DNA from: Girardinichthys multiradiatus
Taxonomy: Eukaryota > Chordata > Actinopteri > Cyprinodontiformes > Goodeidae
DNA length: 64,000 bases
Assembly: GCF_021462225.1 (NCBI RefSeq)
Contig: NC_061804.1
Coordinates: 40,983,975 to 41,047,974, forward strand
Reading direction: 5' to 3'
Below are positions 20,951 through 32,065 of this stretch, in pieces. Numbering within the stretch: position 1 is the stretch's first letter; every line of letters starts with the position of its first letter. The notes under the pieces were generated by a model. It made no database searches and was not told where the DNA came from. It worked only from the letters and a program-made list of their open reading frames with translations. The position numbers and the translations under genes were made by a program.

Positions 20951-22934
20951 TTTTCTGTTGTTTGAAAGGGTTTTGTGCAACCTTTTTACATTACAAATTT
21001 TGAGGGATACAGCTATGATATTTCTGTATTTAGGAAAATATGTCATTTTTCCCGTGGTTAATTGCACTTTTTAGCCATTTATTTAGTTAATATGGACTTA
21101 TACAAATTATTAATATTTGGGTGTAATGGTTGTATTGATGTCTAGCAAACTGAAATGCTCCAAAAAATGTCTCTACAGCATGTAGAAATGTAAAAATATA
21201 CAGATGCACATTTGCAGTGATTTTGGTAAGTCGGCCAGTCCTAGGAAGTTTCATCACATTTTTACCTGTGCTTAAAAGTCTATCAGCAAACACCTATTAA
21301 GGCTTTTACACTTGTGCTGAAAGAGACGATGTTGAAAAATGTTTGCCAACAATTTTCCAACCTCAAGAGACGAACTGTGGTTTATACAGGAGCATGGCAC
21401 CAGTCTGTGGTCCTGGGATTAAAGCTAGCAGGGGCTGACATAAATAAACTTCAGAGAAAGATATGCTACCTGACCAGAACATACTTATCAAGCAGTTGGT
21501 TTATTTCTCTAGTAACAAAGTATATCAAATAATAAATATATAAAAAAAAAAATGTGTTTATTTTTTTATGCTTTAGCTAACCTCGGTCTGTCGCCGGCCA
21601 GCTGCATGTCCATGGTGACGTGTTCCGTTGTCCTTCCTTGGAAAACTGCTTCACTCGGCGTTGTGCTGGGAACTCTGTAATCTCTGTAGAACTCATAGAG
21701 GAAAGTCAAGCCATGCTTGTACCTTAATTATTATTATTATTACCCCCTTTCGTGAATGAATACTGGATACACAGACAGTAATTCATTCGTACTTAACTTT
21801 GTGCATATGATCGATGATCGTATGACACTCTTGAAGAGTTATGTCTGTTTGCTAGCAAAGAGACATGAGACGCCTCTCCTGTCCTGGTCGTCACCGTCGT
21901 GGAAGAGATCGAACCATTGGAGAGGTGGGGGCTTTATACGGCCAGTGGCATCATGGGAAGTCCGCTGTTACCCCCCCCCCCCCCCCCCCCCCCCCCCGGC
22001 TGTGCCGGAAGTAGGTTAAATGCAATTTATTTGGAAGTACCAGAAAAGTCTGTACCGCATTTCCTGTTGTAACCATGGCTGTGGGTTCCAACATTGGTGA
22101 TATGTAAAGATACATAAAGATACGTAAAGGGTAAATGACAGAATTCTCTGTGATAGTTTAGGCAAGATAGCAGATGAAAAAGATATTTTTCAGCATAATA
22201 TTAAATAAGTTTATTTTTTTTTTACTTTTTGGAGTCAACTTAGAAATAGCAGAAACACAATGAAGAGGTGGAAACATGGATGAACTGATTCCTCTTGTAG
22301 ATTTTAAAGCTAGTTTATAGTTATTACACCTAAAAATACCTCTCTAGTAATGATAGCAGTCTAAAAATGTTCTGATAGTAAGACGGTTAGATTAAATAAA
22401 GTTTTCAAAATCTGACAATGGTAATAAAAAATGACCAAAAAATAAATAGTATTGTTTTGTATGTTTGGCATGCTGTACGTCAAGAGTCACTGACCAACTT
22501 TTTATGGTTTTCTTTTGGTTCAGTTAGGTTGAGAAGTAATCATCTGTTACTGAAAGGGTTCTACAACTAATACAGAGAGACTGAAGTCAGGTAAGTTCAA
22601 TCTGTAAATGGGTTTTCTACAGAAAAAGACGGAGGTCCCTGTAGATGACACCATTAACACAAAAGTGTCATGTTTTTGGTTTATTTAGGTCCCAAATGAC
22701 ACCAGGATAAAACAATGTGCATAGCTGAATGGAGGGTAATGAAGAAAAAAAACAAACACAGATAAAGGAAAGGCTTTCAAAGTAAAACAGGACCGAGATC
22801 TACAGCGAACAACCTTAACCAAAGACTGCAACTTTGCGATCTGATGCATAATGGCCTACAAGCAAAATGATAAGCTGCATAGCTACTTATCGAGCATGAA
22901 GTATTAGAACTAACTATATTTTTGGCCACATAAA
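20951..22934. other. Non-coding stretch with a long poly-C run
   Basis: No gene recognised. Contains a TTATTA microsatellite near 21727-21741 and poly-C at 21971-21997. The rest is AT-rich. Confidence 0.5.
21971..21997. repeat. Poly-C homopolymer (27 bases)
   Basis: An uninterrupted run of 27 C. Runs of this length are often mis-sized in assemblies, and G-quadruplex formation on the other strand is possible. Confidence 0.95.
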
Positions 22935-22936
22935 TA

Positions 22937-24207
22937 CAGGGGTCGGACAATGAAACTGAAACACACCTGGTTTTAGACCACAATAATTTATTAGTATGGT
23001 GTAGGGCCTCCTTTTGCGGCCAATACAGCGTCAATTCATCTTGGGAATGACATATACAAGTCCTGCACAGTGGTCAGAGGATTTTAAGCCATTCTTCTTG
23101 CAGGATAGTGGCCAGGTCACTACGTGATACTGGTGGAGGAAAACGTTTCCTGACTCGCTCCTCCAAAACACCCCAAAGTGGCTCAATAATATTTAGATCT
23201 GGTGACTGTGCAGGCCATGGGAGATGTTCAACTTCACTTTCATGTTCAGCAAACCAATCTTTCACCAGTCTTGCTGTGTGTATTGGTGCATTGTCATCCT
23301 GATACACGGCACCGCCTTCAGGATACAATGTTTGAACCATTGGATGCACATGGTCCTCAAGAATGGTTCGGTAGTCCTTGGCAGTGACGTGCCCATCTAG
23401 CACAAGTATTGGGCCAAGGGAATGCCATGATATGGCAGCCCAAACCATCACTGATCCACCCCCATGCTTCACTCTGGGCATGCAACAGTCTGGGTGGTAC
23501 GCTTCTTTGGGGCTTCTCCACACCGTAACTCTCCCGGATGTGGGGAAAACAGTAAAGGTGGACTCATCAGAGAACAATACATGTTTCACATTGTCCACAG
23601 CCCAAGATTTGCGTTCCTTGCAACATTGGAACCGACGTTTGGCATTGGCATGAGTGACCAAAGGTTTGGCTATAGCAGCCCGGCCATGTATATTGACCCT
23701 GTGGAGCTCCCGACAGACAGTTCTGGTGGAAACAGGAGAGTTGAGGTGCACATTTAATTCTGCCGTAATTTGGGCAGCCGTGGTTTTATGTTTTTTGGAT
23801 ACAATCCGGGTTAGCACCCGAACATCCCTTTCAGACAGCTTCCTCTTGCGTCCACAGTTAATCCTGTTGAATGTGGTTCATCCTTCTTGGTGGTATGCTG
23901 ACATTACCCTGGATACCGTGGCTCTTGATACTTCACAAAGACTTGCTGTCTTGGTCACAGATGCACCAGCAAGACGTGCACCAACAATTTGTCCTCTTTT
24001 GAACTCTGGTATGTCACCCATAATGTTGTGTGCATTTCAATATTTTGAGCAAAACTGTGCTCTTACCCTGCTAATTGAACCTTCACACTCTGCTCTTACT
24101 GGTGCAATGTGCAATCAATGAAGACTGGCTACCAGGCTGGTCCAATTTAGCCATGAAACCTCCCACACTAAAATGACAGGTGTTTCAGTTTCATTGTCCA
24201 ACCCCTG
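22937..24207 (-). mobile_element. Tc1/mariner DD36E-type transposon, family D copy 1
   Basis: A 1271-bp element flanked by TA (22935-22936 and 24208-24209), with inverted repeats of about 31 bp beginning CAGGGGTTGGACAATGAAAC (one base differs at this left end). It carries a nearly complete minus-strand transposase with one stop and one frameshift. It has the same length as copy 2 (45077-46347). Confidence 0.93.
22991..24021 (-). pseudogene. DD36E-type Tc1/mariner transposase, two inactivating changes
   Basis: The frame starts at the ATG at 24021 (MGDIPEF). It has a paired-like helix-turn-helix, then hits a TGA in place of the Arg codon of HQEGRTT. After that it is open for 247 codons (23817-23074). 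Catalytic motifs are FSDEST (first D), YQDDNAPIH (second D) and NIIEPLW (E). There are 36 residues between the last two, so DD36E instead of the classical DD34E. A one-base loss at about 23079 shifts the last 30 or so residues, which in relatives read FPRRIDAV and GGPTPY. The defects are few, so loss of function is probably recent. Confidence 0.88.
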
Positions 24208-24299
24208 TATGTTGTCTGTTAGTATGGATCAGGTGCTTCTCTATGAATTAGAATGTCATCTTAAAGCTATTTTATCTTAATAATTCAGTTCAAAAAGTG

Positions 24300-24680
24300 A
24301 AACTAGTATAGGGAAACTGGTGACAAGCTTTGGGGAGATGCTGATTTCATTTTCCATCAGGACTTGGCACATTCCCACATTGCACAGTGCTGAAATTTAT
24401 TTTAATTAAGCTTGCATCACTGTGCTTAATTGGTCGACAAACTTGCCAGACCTACACCCAAAAGATAATCTATAGAGTACTCTCAAGAAAAAGATACAGA
24501 TAACAATGTAGATGAGCTTAGGCTGCTACCAAAGCAAACTGAGCTTCTGTCACATCTCAGCAGCGCCACAGGCTGTTCGCCTCCATGCTAAGCTGCACTG
24601 ATGCAGTAATTCATACAAAAGGAACCCTGACTAAGTATTGAGTGGAGTTAATGTACAATACATGGACAAGCTTTTCAGAA
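24300..24680 (+). mobile_element. Old Tc1-like relic related to family A
   Basis: 'gatgctgatttcattttcca' with 'caggacttggcacattccca' parallels family A DEDFIFQHDLAPAHS, 'tgtgcttaattggtcgacaa' parallels ITVLNWPAN, and 'gactaagtattgag' matches the family A stop region. Heavily mutated, with no termini. Confidence 0.7.
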
Positions 24681-26330
24681 AGTCTACATTTCTGTATTAA
24701 AATAATTGGTATTGATCTTATGTCATATTTTAACCTTATGAGTCTCTTGAGTTTTGGGTTTCAATTAGTTGTAAAACATAACCATTAGAATTTCCTGAAA
24801 TAAATACTTGAAATCTATCACTCTACGTGTAATAAATATATAAATATGAGTCTCCTATTTTCTAAATGAATTATAAAAATTTTAATGACTAATTGTCAGG
24901 AAACGTATAAGTCTTCGCAAATCTACTGTACAAACAGAGAACTGCTGCTGAGGTGTCATTCACCAACTAGTAATGAGCTGGATGTGGCACAGTCACTTTG
25001 CATGAATGAATCGCATAAACTGAATGATTCGGTGAACAAATCTTTTGAACGAATAATTTGATTGAACTGATTCTAGGTATTCAGTACACTCAAAAGAACT
25101 ACATTTCCGGGGAAGCTTGTCAGAGTTGATGGGAAGATAGATGGAGTAGGACAATGTAGGCTGCAAAACAACTGAGACTGGAGCTGCGGTTCACTTTCCA
25201 GCAGGACAACAACCCTAAACATACAGCTTGAGCTAGAGTTGAATTGTAGCTCTGACACATTAATTACCCAATTTAAGTCAATGCCCAAAACATTTCCAGC
25301 CAAAGCAATAGCAACACCGGTGCTATAAGTTTTTTTTAAAGTTATTTTTTGGCTCTAGTGGCCTTTATTATTTTTCCAAAGTATTTGTTTTGACAGTGAA
25401 ATTGTGTGAAAAGAGTGAGGTAAGGGAGTGCAGAAAGCATCAACGGGCCTGGATTAGATCATGTGACAGCCTGCATCAAGGCTAATATGAGAAACTGTGA
25501 AAAGGTAAATATATATAAAAACTTTGTAAAGGCTCTCCTGGTAAACCACATGACAGACGACAGAAGTAAAACAATCTCAGACCGTTAAGAACACGGACCA
25601 TTTCTGTGCATCACCAGAACAAGGTAAAAAAAAAAAAGCTCACTTTTGGCACCTGGAAAGAAATCTTGTCACAGTCGTCATGAGTGCACATTGGATGGGT
25701 TTTAAGCGGTGGGGTTTGGGGAATTAAAAAAAATCCCTCTAAGCACTGACTCATCCAATAAATCAAGCAAACACATGCCGCGTGTCTTGACTTCATTTCT
25801 CGTATTTTTGCTTGTTTTGTTTTCCATCAGCGTGGCAGCCGCTGTTAGGAAGGCAGACAAAGGTGAGAAAATGATGCATCACTGACAGGCTCACAAGCTG
25901 GATAAGTGAGGTAAAGCCTCAGATGAGTCACAAGTCATCGTAAAAAGCTGATTTGTTAAAGCACTTCTCTGCAAAGTAGCAGCAATAAAATCAAGGCCAG
26001 GTGCCAAATGCACAAACAGATTTTGGTAAATCTGAGTCAAAACAATCAACTGAATGTCGAGAAGTAACAATTTGTTATTATTATTTGTTATTAACTGTTA
26101 TTTACAGTTGTTGCTAGTTGACACTAATTCCTTGAATCTCGAAATGTCACATTAAAAGAAAACAGAAAAAAACCCATAACTTTCTAGTTTTAACCCAACC
26201 TTACATGATAGGATATCAGAACACCATGTTTAGTTTCTGTTCATTTTGATTCTGTTCTTAAGGGACTGGTAAATGTACAGCAGTCTGAAAACTCTTTCAC
26301 ATCGTGTCACTTTAAAAACAGTAACTTGTT
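24681..26330. other. Mostly unassigned sequence with one short Tc1 relic
   Basis: Apart from the relic at 25095-25235 no element or gene is recognised. It includes TTATTATTATTTGTTATTA-type simple sequence near 26076. Confidence 0.45.
25095..25235 (+). mobile_element. Short Tc1-like relic
   Basis: 'cttgtcagagttgatgggaa' corresponds to KVVRVDGKMDG of Tc1 transposases, and 'cactttccagcaggacaaca' to FTFQQDNNPKH. The segment between them is shortened. Confidence 0.7.
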
Positions 26331-26334
26331 TTAT

Positions 26335-26930
26335 TTGGATTTTATTTGATAGTCTAACACAAAGTAGAACATAAGTGCAAAGCAAATCAAAAATTGTACA
26401 TGTTTTTAAAAGTTTTTGAATGTAAAAATTTCCAAAGTACAGCGTTTGTATTCAGCCCATTCCTCATGTTAACTCAAGTTCATTCAGATTGGATGTACAG
26501 TGTCGGTAAATATAAATTTTCAAACCTGCCTCAGAATTTCAAATTGATTTTCTGGTTTGGAGTTTGACTGAAACATTCTGAAATGTGAACATGCTTTGAT
26601 CTAAATCATACCATTGCAGCTCTGGCTGTGTGTTTAGTGACATCACCTGCTGGAAGGTGAAGCTCCTTCCCAGTCTTGTCTTTTGCAGGTTTTCTGCCAG
26701 GATTTTCCTGTATTTAGCTGCATCCATCTTCCCATCAAGTCTGACCACCTTTCCTGCTCCTGCTGAAGAAAACCATCCCCACAGGATGATCCTGCCACCA
26801 CTGTGGTCCATTGTTACAGGTTGGTGAGGGTGAAGTGCTGCTTCAGTTTTTCACTTTTTTGCACTCCAAAAAGCTTGATTTTGGTCTGTTTAATGTTTAA
26901 AATAAGAAAGTATATTAAAATGCATTATTG
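26335..26930 (-). mobile_element. Tc1-like transposon relic, minus strand
   Basis: The reverse frame 26811-26539 reads MDHSGGRIILWGWFSSAGAG, then KVVRLDGKMDAAKYRKIL and FTFQQ, typical of the Tc1 catalytic domain of the family B/C type. The DNDPKH segment is disrupted. Outer parts are too diverged to place termini. Confidence 0.75.
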
Positions 26931-28795
26931 TCAGCTAGTTTTGCTAATCATAGGTAACATGGTCACTGAATACAACAGCAACTTTCCTCTTACAACCTAA
27001 GCACACTTAGGTTGTGTATGATGTCATTAAGATTTAAGCTTCAATATAAGTGGAAGGCAGTTTAAGCTGTGACTCTGGTCTCTTGTGTTTTGTTAACAAA
27101 TTAAAACTTAATAAGAGAAACATTACATCTATATTTATATTGACCACAAACGCACAACTCTTCAGCCACCGCTCTATTGAATACAATAAAATAAATTATT
27201 TAAATACTTTTGACATGAAATATTTTTAGATCAGAATTGCAGAGTTACATCAGTTCACTATCACTCTGCAGAACCCAGGTCAGTAAATAAACTGGCACAG
27301 AAATTAATGCAGATGAGCCAAAGAGGGTGGAGAAAGAGACATGCCGTCACTGAGTGCTGTCAACCATCACTGTCTCTCACTGGTGATTCAAGCTTTCCCA
27401 GTGAGTCACGTCTGTGCAGACTAAACAACAGGCATAGAGTGTTGTCATTCTTCTTTTTCTCACCTCCTACATCCTCCTTCTATTATTTCATCCCTCCTCT
27501 CCATTCATCTCTGTATCCGTCTCCCCTCTGCTTCCTGCCCGCTAATTGTTGCTGTACCATACCAGTTATTTTTCCCGTGAGCGTACACCAGCTCTCTTGT
27601 GCCCAACATTTCTCTGCTCGAGGCTCTTGTTTTTAGACCTCCGGGACGTTCAAAAAAACCCTCCTAACACACCCAGTTCCACCTGCAGGCCAGTGTAGCC
27701 CAGCAGGGGATTTCACTGCACTGATGACGGAGCACACTCTTCCTTCCTTCCTGAACCCACATAAATCTGTCGGAGGCTTCTGTTGTGGACTCTATAATAT
27801 TAAAGCTGTTTTCCATCACAGTGTAATGCAAGGAAGAGAAAGCTATTGTTAAATAATGTGATCTGATATAGCTTCAAGCCTAGGCCATAGCTAAAATTCC
27901 CCCTTTTCTTTAAAGAGTTTCCATGATGCTCTTCAGCAGTAATAATCAAGCTTGTCGTGATGCATTGGAGTTTTATCTGCAATGTTCTTAAAAAGCACTT
28001 TCCACACTGCTTTATAGGTTAAACCCCTGCCACAGTTGTGCTTCCTATGCATGTACTCATTCTTCTATTGAACTGTGTGTGATTTCCACCTTGACTTCTC
28101 CTCAGAAAAATGACAAGAATGGACTTGTAAGGACATTCCCACTGAGCAAAGGGCCCCTGTCATCTCACAGAATAAGAGAAACTACAACCCTTAGGCTATG
28201 ATCAAACATACATACAAACCCAAACCCACACGCCTCCAAGCATACATGCACATGTGCAAAATTTGTGTTGATTCTATCATAATACTACATGAGCTAAGAC
28301 TAAAAATGTTGTTTTGGTAAATAAAGGAGGCAAAGGTCACTTAGACCAAACATTTAATTTCAAAGTTTAAAATGGATGCATGAATTATTTGCAAAAGTAA
28401 AATACACTCTGATGTATTTTTAATGTGAAATGACAAAATAAATACATTAACAGATGTTGCAGTGTCAAATATGTGGTTTCTACAACATGAAACACTAAAT
28501 AAGCAGTTCTCTTCACAGTTCTCTTCATTTTCAGGGTCTTACATCAAGCAATGTAACTCAAATACTAACAGCCACAAAGAATTACTTTTGTTCTGTCTAG
28601 AATACACAATTTCACCCTTTTTGTCAGATATGCTTACTAATGGTTTAGATTAAACATTTAGAAATGCTGGATCACTATATATTTCCCACTGCAGTCTAAA
28701 GTGTTCGATTAGCTGGTTCTGCTCCCAGTCGTTTCATTTTGGAAAGTCTTTGGCTGCAGTCCAGTTCTCGGGTCTCAAGGAGGGACTTAAGCCTG
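26931..28795. other. Sequence 3' of bhlha9, no element recognised
   Basis: No transposon motifs seen. It probably contains the bhlha9 3' UTR; ATTAAA-type polyadenylation signals in the minus sense occur near 28345 and 28420. Pyrimidine-rich sequence at 27450-27540. Confidence 0.4.
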
Positions 28796-29650
28796 TTACA
28801 GTATATCTGAGCACAGAGGGAAGCTGTATTCTGGCTCCTGCATGTAGCTCACCCGCCATGGAAGCCCAAGAGTGTGAGGTGGCTCCACAAAACTGTCCAT
28901 GTATCCTGGAGGACACTGGGTCCACATTCCCGATTGATACCCCAACCCATCATCCATCTGAGGGTATCGCAGCGGACTGGGCGGATGATCATTGGGGCTC
29001 TTGCAGTGTCCCCGAGAGCCATGAAAATGTCCCTCAGTAGGATAACAAGGGTAGTGTGGTGAAGGTGGGCATGATGTCACTGTGTTATCCATGTAGACAT
29101 GTGGATTCACAGACAGCCTGTGCAGGTGAGCCCCTTGTTGTGGCTGCATTTGCTGAGAAATGGATCCACGCCAGGGAACGTAGCTTTGATGCTCCAGTCG
29201 AGGTTCGGAAACTCTGGTCTGTTCAAGTCGAGACACTCCCATCACAGCTGGCCCTGCAGATGACCTGTGACACTCCTGGTGGCTGCACGGCTTGTTGGGA
29301 GGATTTGAACTTAAGAATACGGAGAGGGAGGAGATACGATTGATCGCCCTCTGCAGTGTGGCGATCTTAGACAGTCGCTTGCCACTGAGGTCATGATTCA
29401 GGGCAACACGGAGAGCATTGAAGGCTTGATTGTAGTCCATTATGCGCTTTCGCTCACGCACATTAGCAGCCATTCTCCGAGCCTTTGAACGGACTGGTCG
29501 GTTGCGCTTCTTGTTCAGGCCTTCCTCGGGGTCACTGGGGCTGTCTTGGAAAGATGGTTTGACACTTCCATCATCATCACCTTGTCCTAGCACGCCAATC
29601 TCGAACTCTTCCTCAGAAAACTCTGAACCTGTAACACTGCTGCAGCTCAT
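28796..29650 (-). CDS. bhlha9: Class A basic helix-loop-helix transcription factor 9
   Basis: Encodes 284 residues in one exon. The bHLH domain spans about residues 57-113. The basic region is [13 protein letters not shown] (57-69), with the Asn-Val-Arg-Glu-Arg core that contacts E-boxes. Helix 1 is [13 protein letters not shown], the loop is HDLSGKR, and helix 2 is [18 protein letters not shown]. The preceding [14 protein letters not shown] and the exact helix wording match BHLHA9, a nuclear factor of the limb/fin apical ectodermal ridge that dimerises with class I bHLH proteins; this family role is known, not seen here. An acidic N-terminus (15-45) and a Pro/His/Tyr-rich C-terminus (about 120-284) flank the domain. 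The C-terminus is longer than in the human protein (about 235 residues in total), as expected from low conservation outside the bHLH. The ATG at 29650 is the only upstream in-frame start that keeps the acidic N-terminus. No disabling change is seen. Alternative: another Atonal-superfamily bHLH, less likely. Confidence 0.9.
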   Translation of the reverse strand: MSCSSVTGSEFSEEEFEIGVLGQGDDDGSVKPSFQDSPSDPEEGLNKKRNRPVRSKARRMAANVRERKRIMDYNQAFNALRVALNHDLSGKRLSKIATLQRAINRISSLSVFLSSNPPNKPCSHQECHRSSAGPAVMGVSRLEQTRVSEPRLEHQSYVPWRGSISQQMQPQQGAHLHRLSVNPHVYMDNTVTSCPPSPHYPCYPTEGHFHGSRGHCKSPNDHPPSPLRYPQMDDGLGYQSGMWTQCPPGYMDSFVEPPHTLGLPWRVSYMQEPEYSFPLCSDIL

Positions 29651-29848
29651 TGTGTCAATTATATGACACCAGACAAGTCAGAGCAAAGTCTGGGAGCGGA
29701 ATTTGTTGGTTAGAAGCTGCCTGCACGTTTCTAGCCTCATCAACACGCTCCCTTGGTATGTTCGATGGGGCTGTCAGTAGTTGCTGCTGCTCCGGCAGCC
29801 GGGGTATTCTCTCTGTCTTACTCCTCTGGTGCAATGTGATAACCTGTA

Positions 29849-29898
29849 CCTGAAAAAGACAGGTTGGTCTGCTTTTTAAAACATCTTGGAGTCACATG
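29849..29898 (-). promoter_or_regulatory. Putative bhlha9 5' region: TTTTTAAAA, E-box and acceptor-like site
   Basis: About 220 bp upstream of the bhlha9 start, the minus strand shows an E-box (CACATG palindrome, 29893-29898), an A/T box (29873-29881) and then a pyrimidine run ending in AG (TGTCTTTTTCAG, AG at 29851-29850). This could be a core promoter with the start site between, or a splice acceptor for an untranslated first exon. Motif evidence only. Confidence 0.3.
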
Positions 29899-30579
29899 GT
29901 GCAATCACTTGTGAGGAATGATGCACTCTCTCTCCCTTTCCAGGTTTATGGGTACCCTGCAGGCAAATGGCACTGTCACCTCCTCCTCCTGCTCTGACTC
30001 TCCCTCACATCTCTCATCAGATCATCCAGAAGATCTGCAACTACTTATGTCCTTATGACATGAAAAATAAAAACATAAATTCAGTTGAAACCAGATTTTG
30101 AAACACACTGTATAAAAATAAATTTCACCTTCTTGAACTGTCTGACATTAAATTAGACCAAATGTTAATTGCTTTAGGTTAGTTAGGATTAACAAAAAAT
30201 ACTTTAAACATTATCCAACTTGTTAAAGTATTTTTTTAGCTGGTTTTTCTCACATCTTCACCTCCTTACATCAGAAATCATTAGCTCTATTTATTCCCTT
30301 TTTCTACAGACTTGCCATAAATCTGAGATGTTTTTTTCTTTCAAATTGTAGAGACTTACTAAAGAATTCTTTGCTTTTACATCTCTTTCATTTTGAAATA
30401 AAACAGTAAATCACATAACATGCAATGTTTCATACTCTTCACTGCATATTGTTGCCTTATCTCACATATACCCTAGACAAATTGAACATTATCAAAGTGA
30501 ACTAATCTAGTAGACGTTTCCTCTCTTGGCAAGTCTGGGAGAAGCAGAACCATTTTATCTCTAGTAGGTCAGATTCATC

Positions 30580-30715
30580 CGGCCAATAAGCTGTCTCTAC
30601 AGTGGCGATGCTCGCTCTTCCTGTCGCTCTGTTTGCTCAGCTTTAAAGGCCATGTAATTTAAAGTGGCTGCTCTAAACCCCTTCCCATAAATCAGGCCTG
30701 GGCAGCACCTGAGGA
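30580..30715. promoter_or_regulatory. Candidate non-coding regulatory block upstream of bhlha9
   Basis: Lies about 1 kb upstream of the bhlha9 start. It is less AT-rich than its surroundings and contains CCATAAATCA (30685-30694), the reverse complement of TGATTTATGG, a composite PBX-HOX-type site. 'ctttaaaggccatg' is nearby. The same 10-mer occurs at 34029-34038. Conservation cannot be tested here. Confidence 0.3.
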
Positions 30716-31879
30716 CTCGACCAAAGTGAGCCCTCGACTTCAAAGAGAAGGAAAAACAATGGTATATATTTCACAATTAGAACCTGTGATTGCTGCTGGC
30801 TTCAACAATCGATCTTTCATCATCTTTTGCTTGTGAGGAAAGGGTGCCACTTTGGTGGAAATGGAACATTTGCACTGTCTCAAATATAGTTTTGTGTAAG
30901 GCAAATAATTGCTTGTGACTTTTTTAAACAAATGTTGGGATAACACGGAAAAAAGTCACAACCATTTACTATTTTATCTGCTTTTGACAATAAACATCTT
31001 AAGCAGAAAGGAAAGAAAAAGACTGACCTAATCTTAAAAGATTGTCACTGTATCTTTAGCTGATTCCTTGGACATTTACAGAGTGTTTGGTCAATGGTAG
31101 GTACATTAAAAGTTGTTAGTTAGACACTGAAACGGGGGTCATTGAGAAAAATTGCTTCCTTCCTGCTCTCTCCTTTTTATTATAGTCTTACTTTCTGAGA
31201 CATCAACCTTTAGGACAACTGGCTTTCAGACCTTCAGCTCTAGAGGTCCAGCTATTGATACAACACAAAACATTTCTCCAGCCTTTTCACTAGTATGTAA
31301 TAAACTCCATAACTTACTTTTAATGGCATAATTCTACATTTGGAACCCTTCATAATCAGACCAGATTATTCACATGTGCCTTTAAATATGAACAATAATG
31401 CTGTAGAGTATGATAATTCAGTGTTAAAAAAGAAACTGCTTCATTACTTTTTGTTGGTCTACCACCTAAAATACTATTAAAATATTTTAAAGTTTGCGGT
31501 TATAACATGACAAGATGTGGCATAGAGGCATTCTGTGGATATGCAGTATATGGACATAGTTTGGTACACATGCAGACCAGAGATGGTTATGAATTACTGA
31601 GTTTACAAGAAGCTGGCATGTCTAAAACAGCTAATTTTGTCATCTGTTGTTCTTAAACATCCAACACTCAGTCAACCAATTACTCTAGGTCATCAGGTTT
31701 GCATGACGATTGATGATGTATGTTGCAATTTTTCCAGCATGCAGGGTGTACTAAAGTCAAAGACCCAATCCAAGCGACTGTCCTGTGTTGCTACATGCTC
31801 ATCCAAGACAAGTAACTGCTACAAGTCACTGACTTGAGGCAATCAGCTGGGTTTCCTTAGATAGCAAAACGGTTTTAAC

Positions 31880-32065
31880 TATTTTGAATAATAAATTGAA
31901 CTCGACTGCATTTTTTGATAACTAGAATCAATTTAGAATCTATGTAGCTAACTTGGAATCTGTCTGTATGGTTAGATTAAATTGATCTTTTTTTAAATGA
32001 CTTGAAAAGATATTTGTTGTGAATGGGTGCTATATAAATAAACAGGATTGAATTAAATTGAGTTA
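31880..32065 (+). repeat. L2-like LINE 3' tail (5'-truncated)
   Basis: 'ttagattaaattgatctttt', 'gacttgaaaagatatttgtt', 'gctatataaataaa' and the final 'attgaattaaattgag' match the 3' end of fish L2-type LINEs, which terminate in short ATTGA-type repeats. The coding part is absent, as is usual for 5'-truncated insertions. Confidence 0.75.

Noticed and set aside
27307..27636. 109-codon plus-strand ORF near bhlha9.
   Set aside because: Low-complexity, pyrimidine-driven translation with no motif or plausible splice context.
28750..29343. Plus-strand ORFs overlapping bhlha9.
   Set aside because: Antisense shadows of the bHLH coding sequence.
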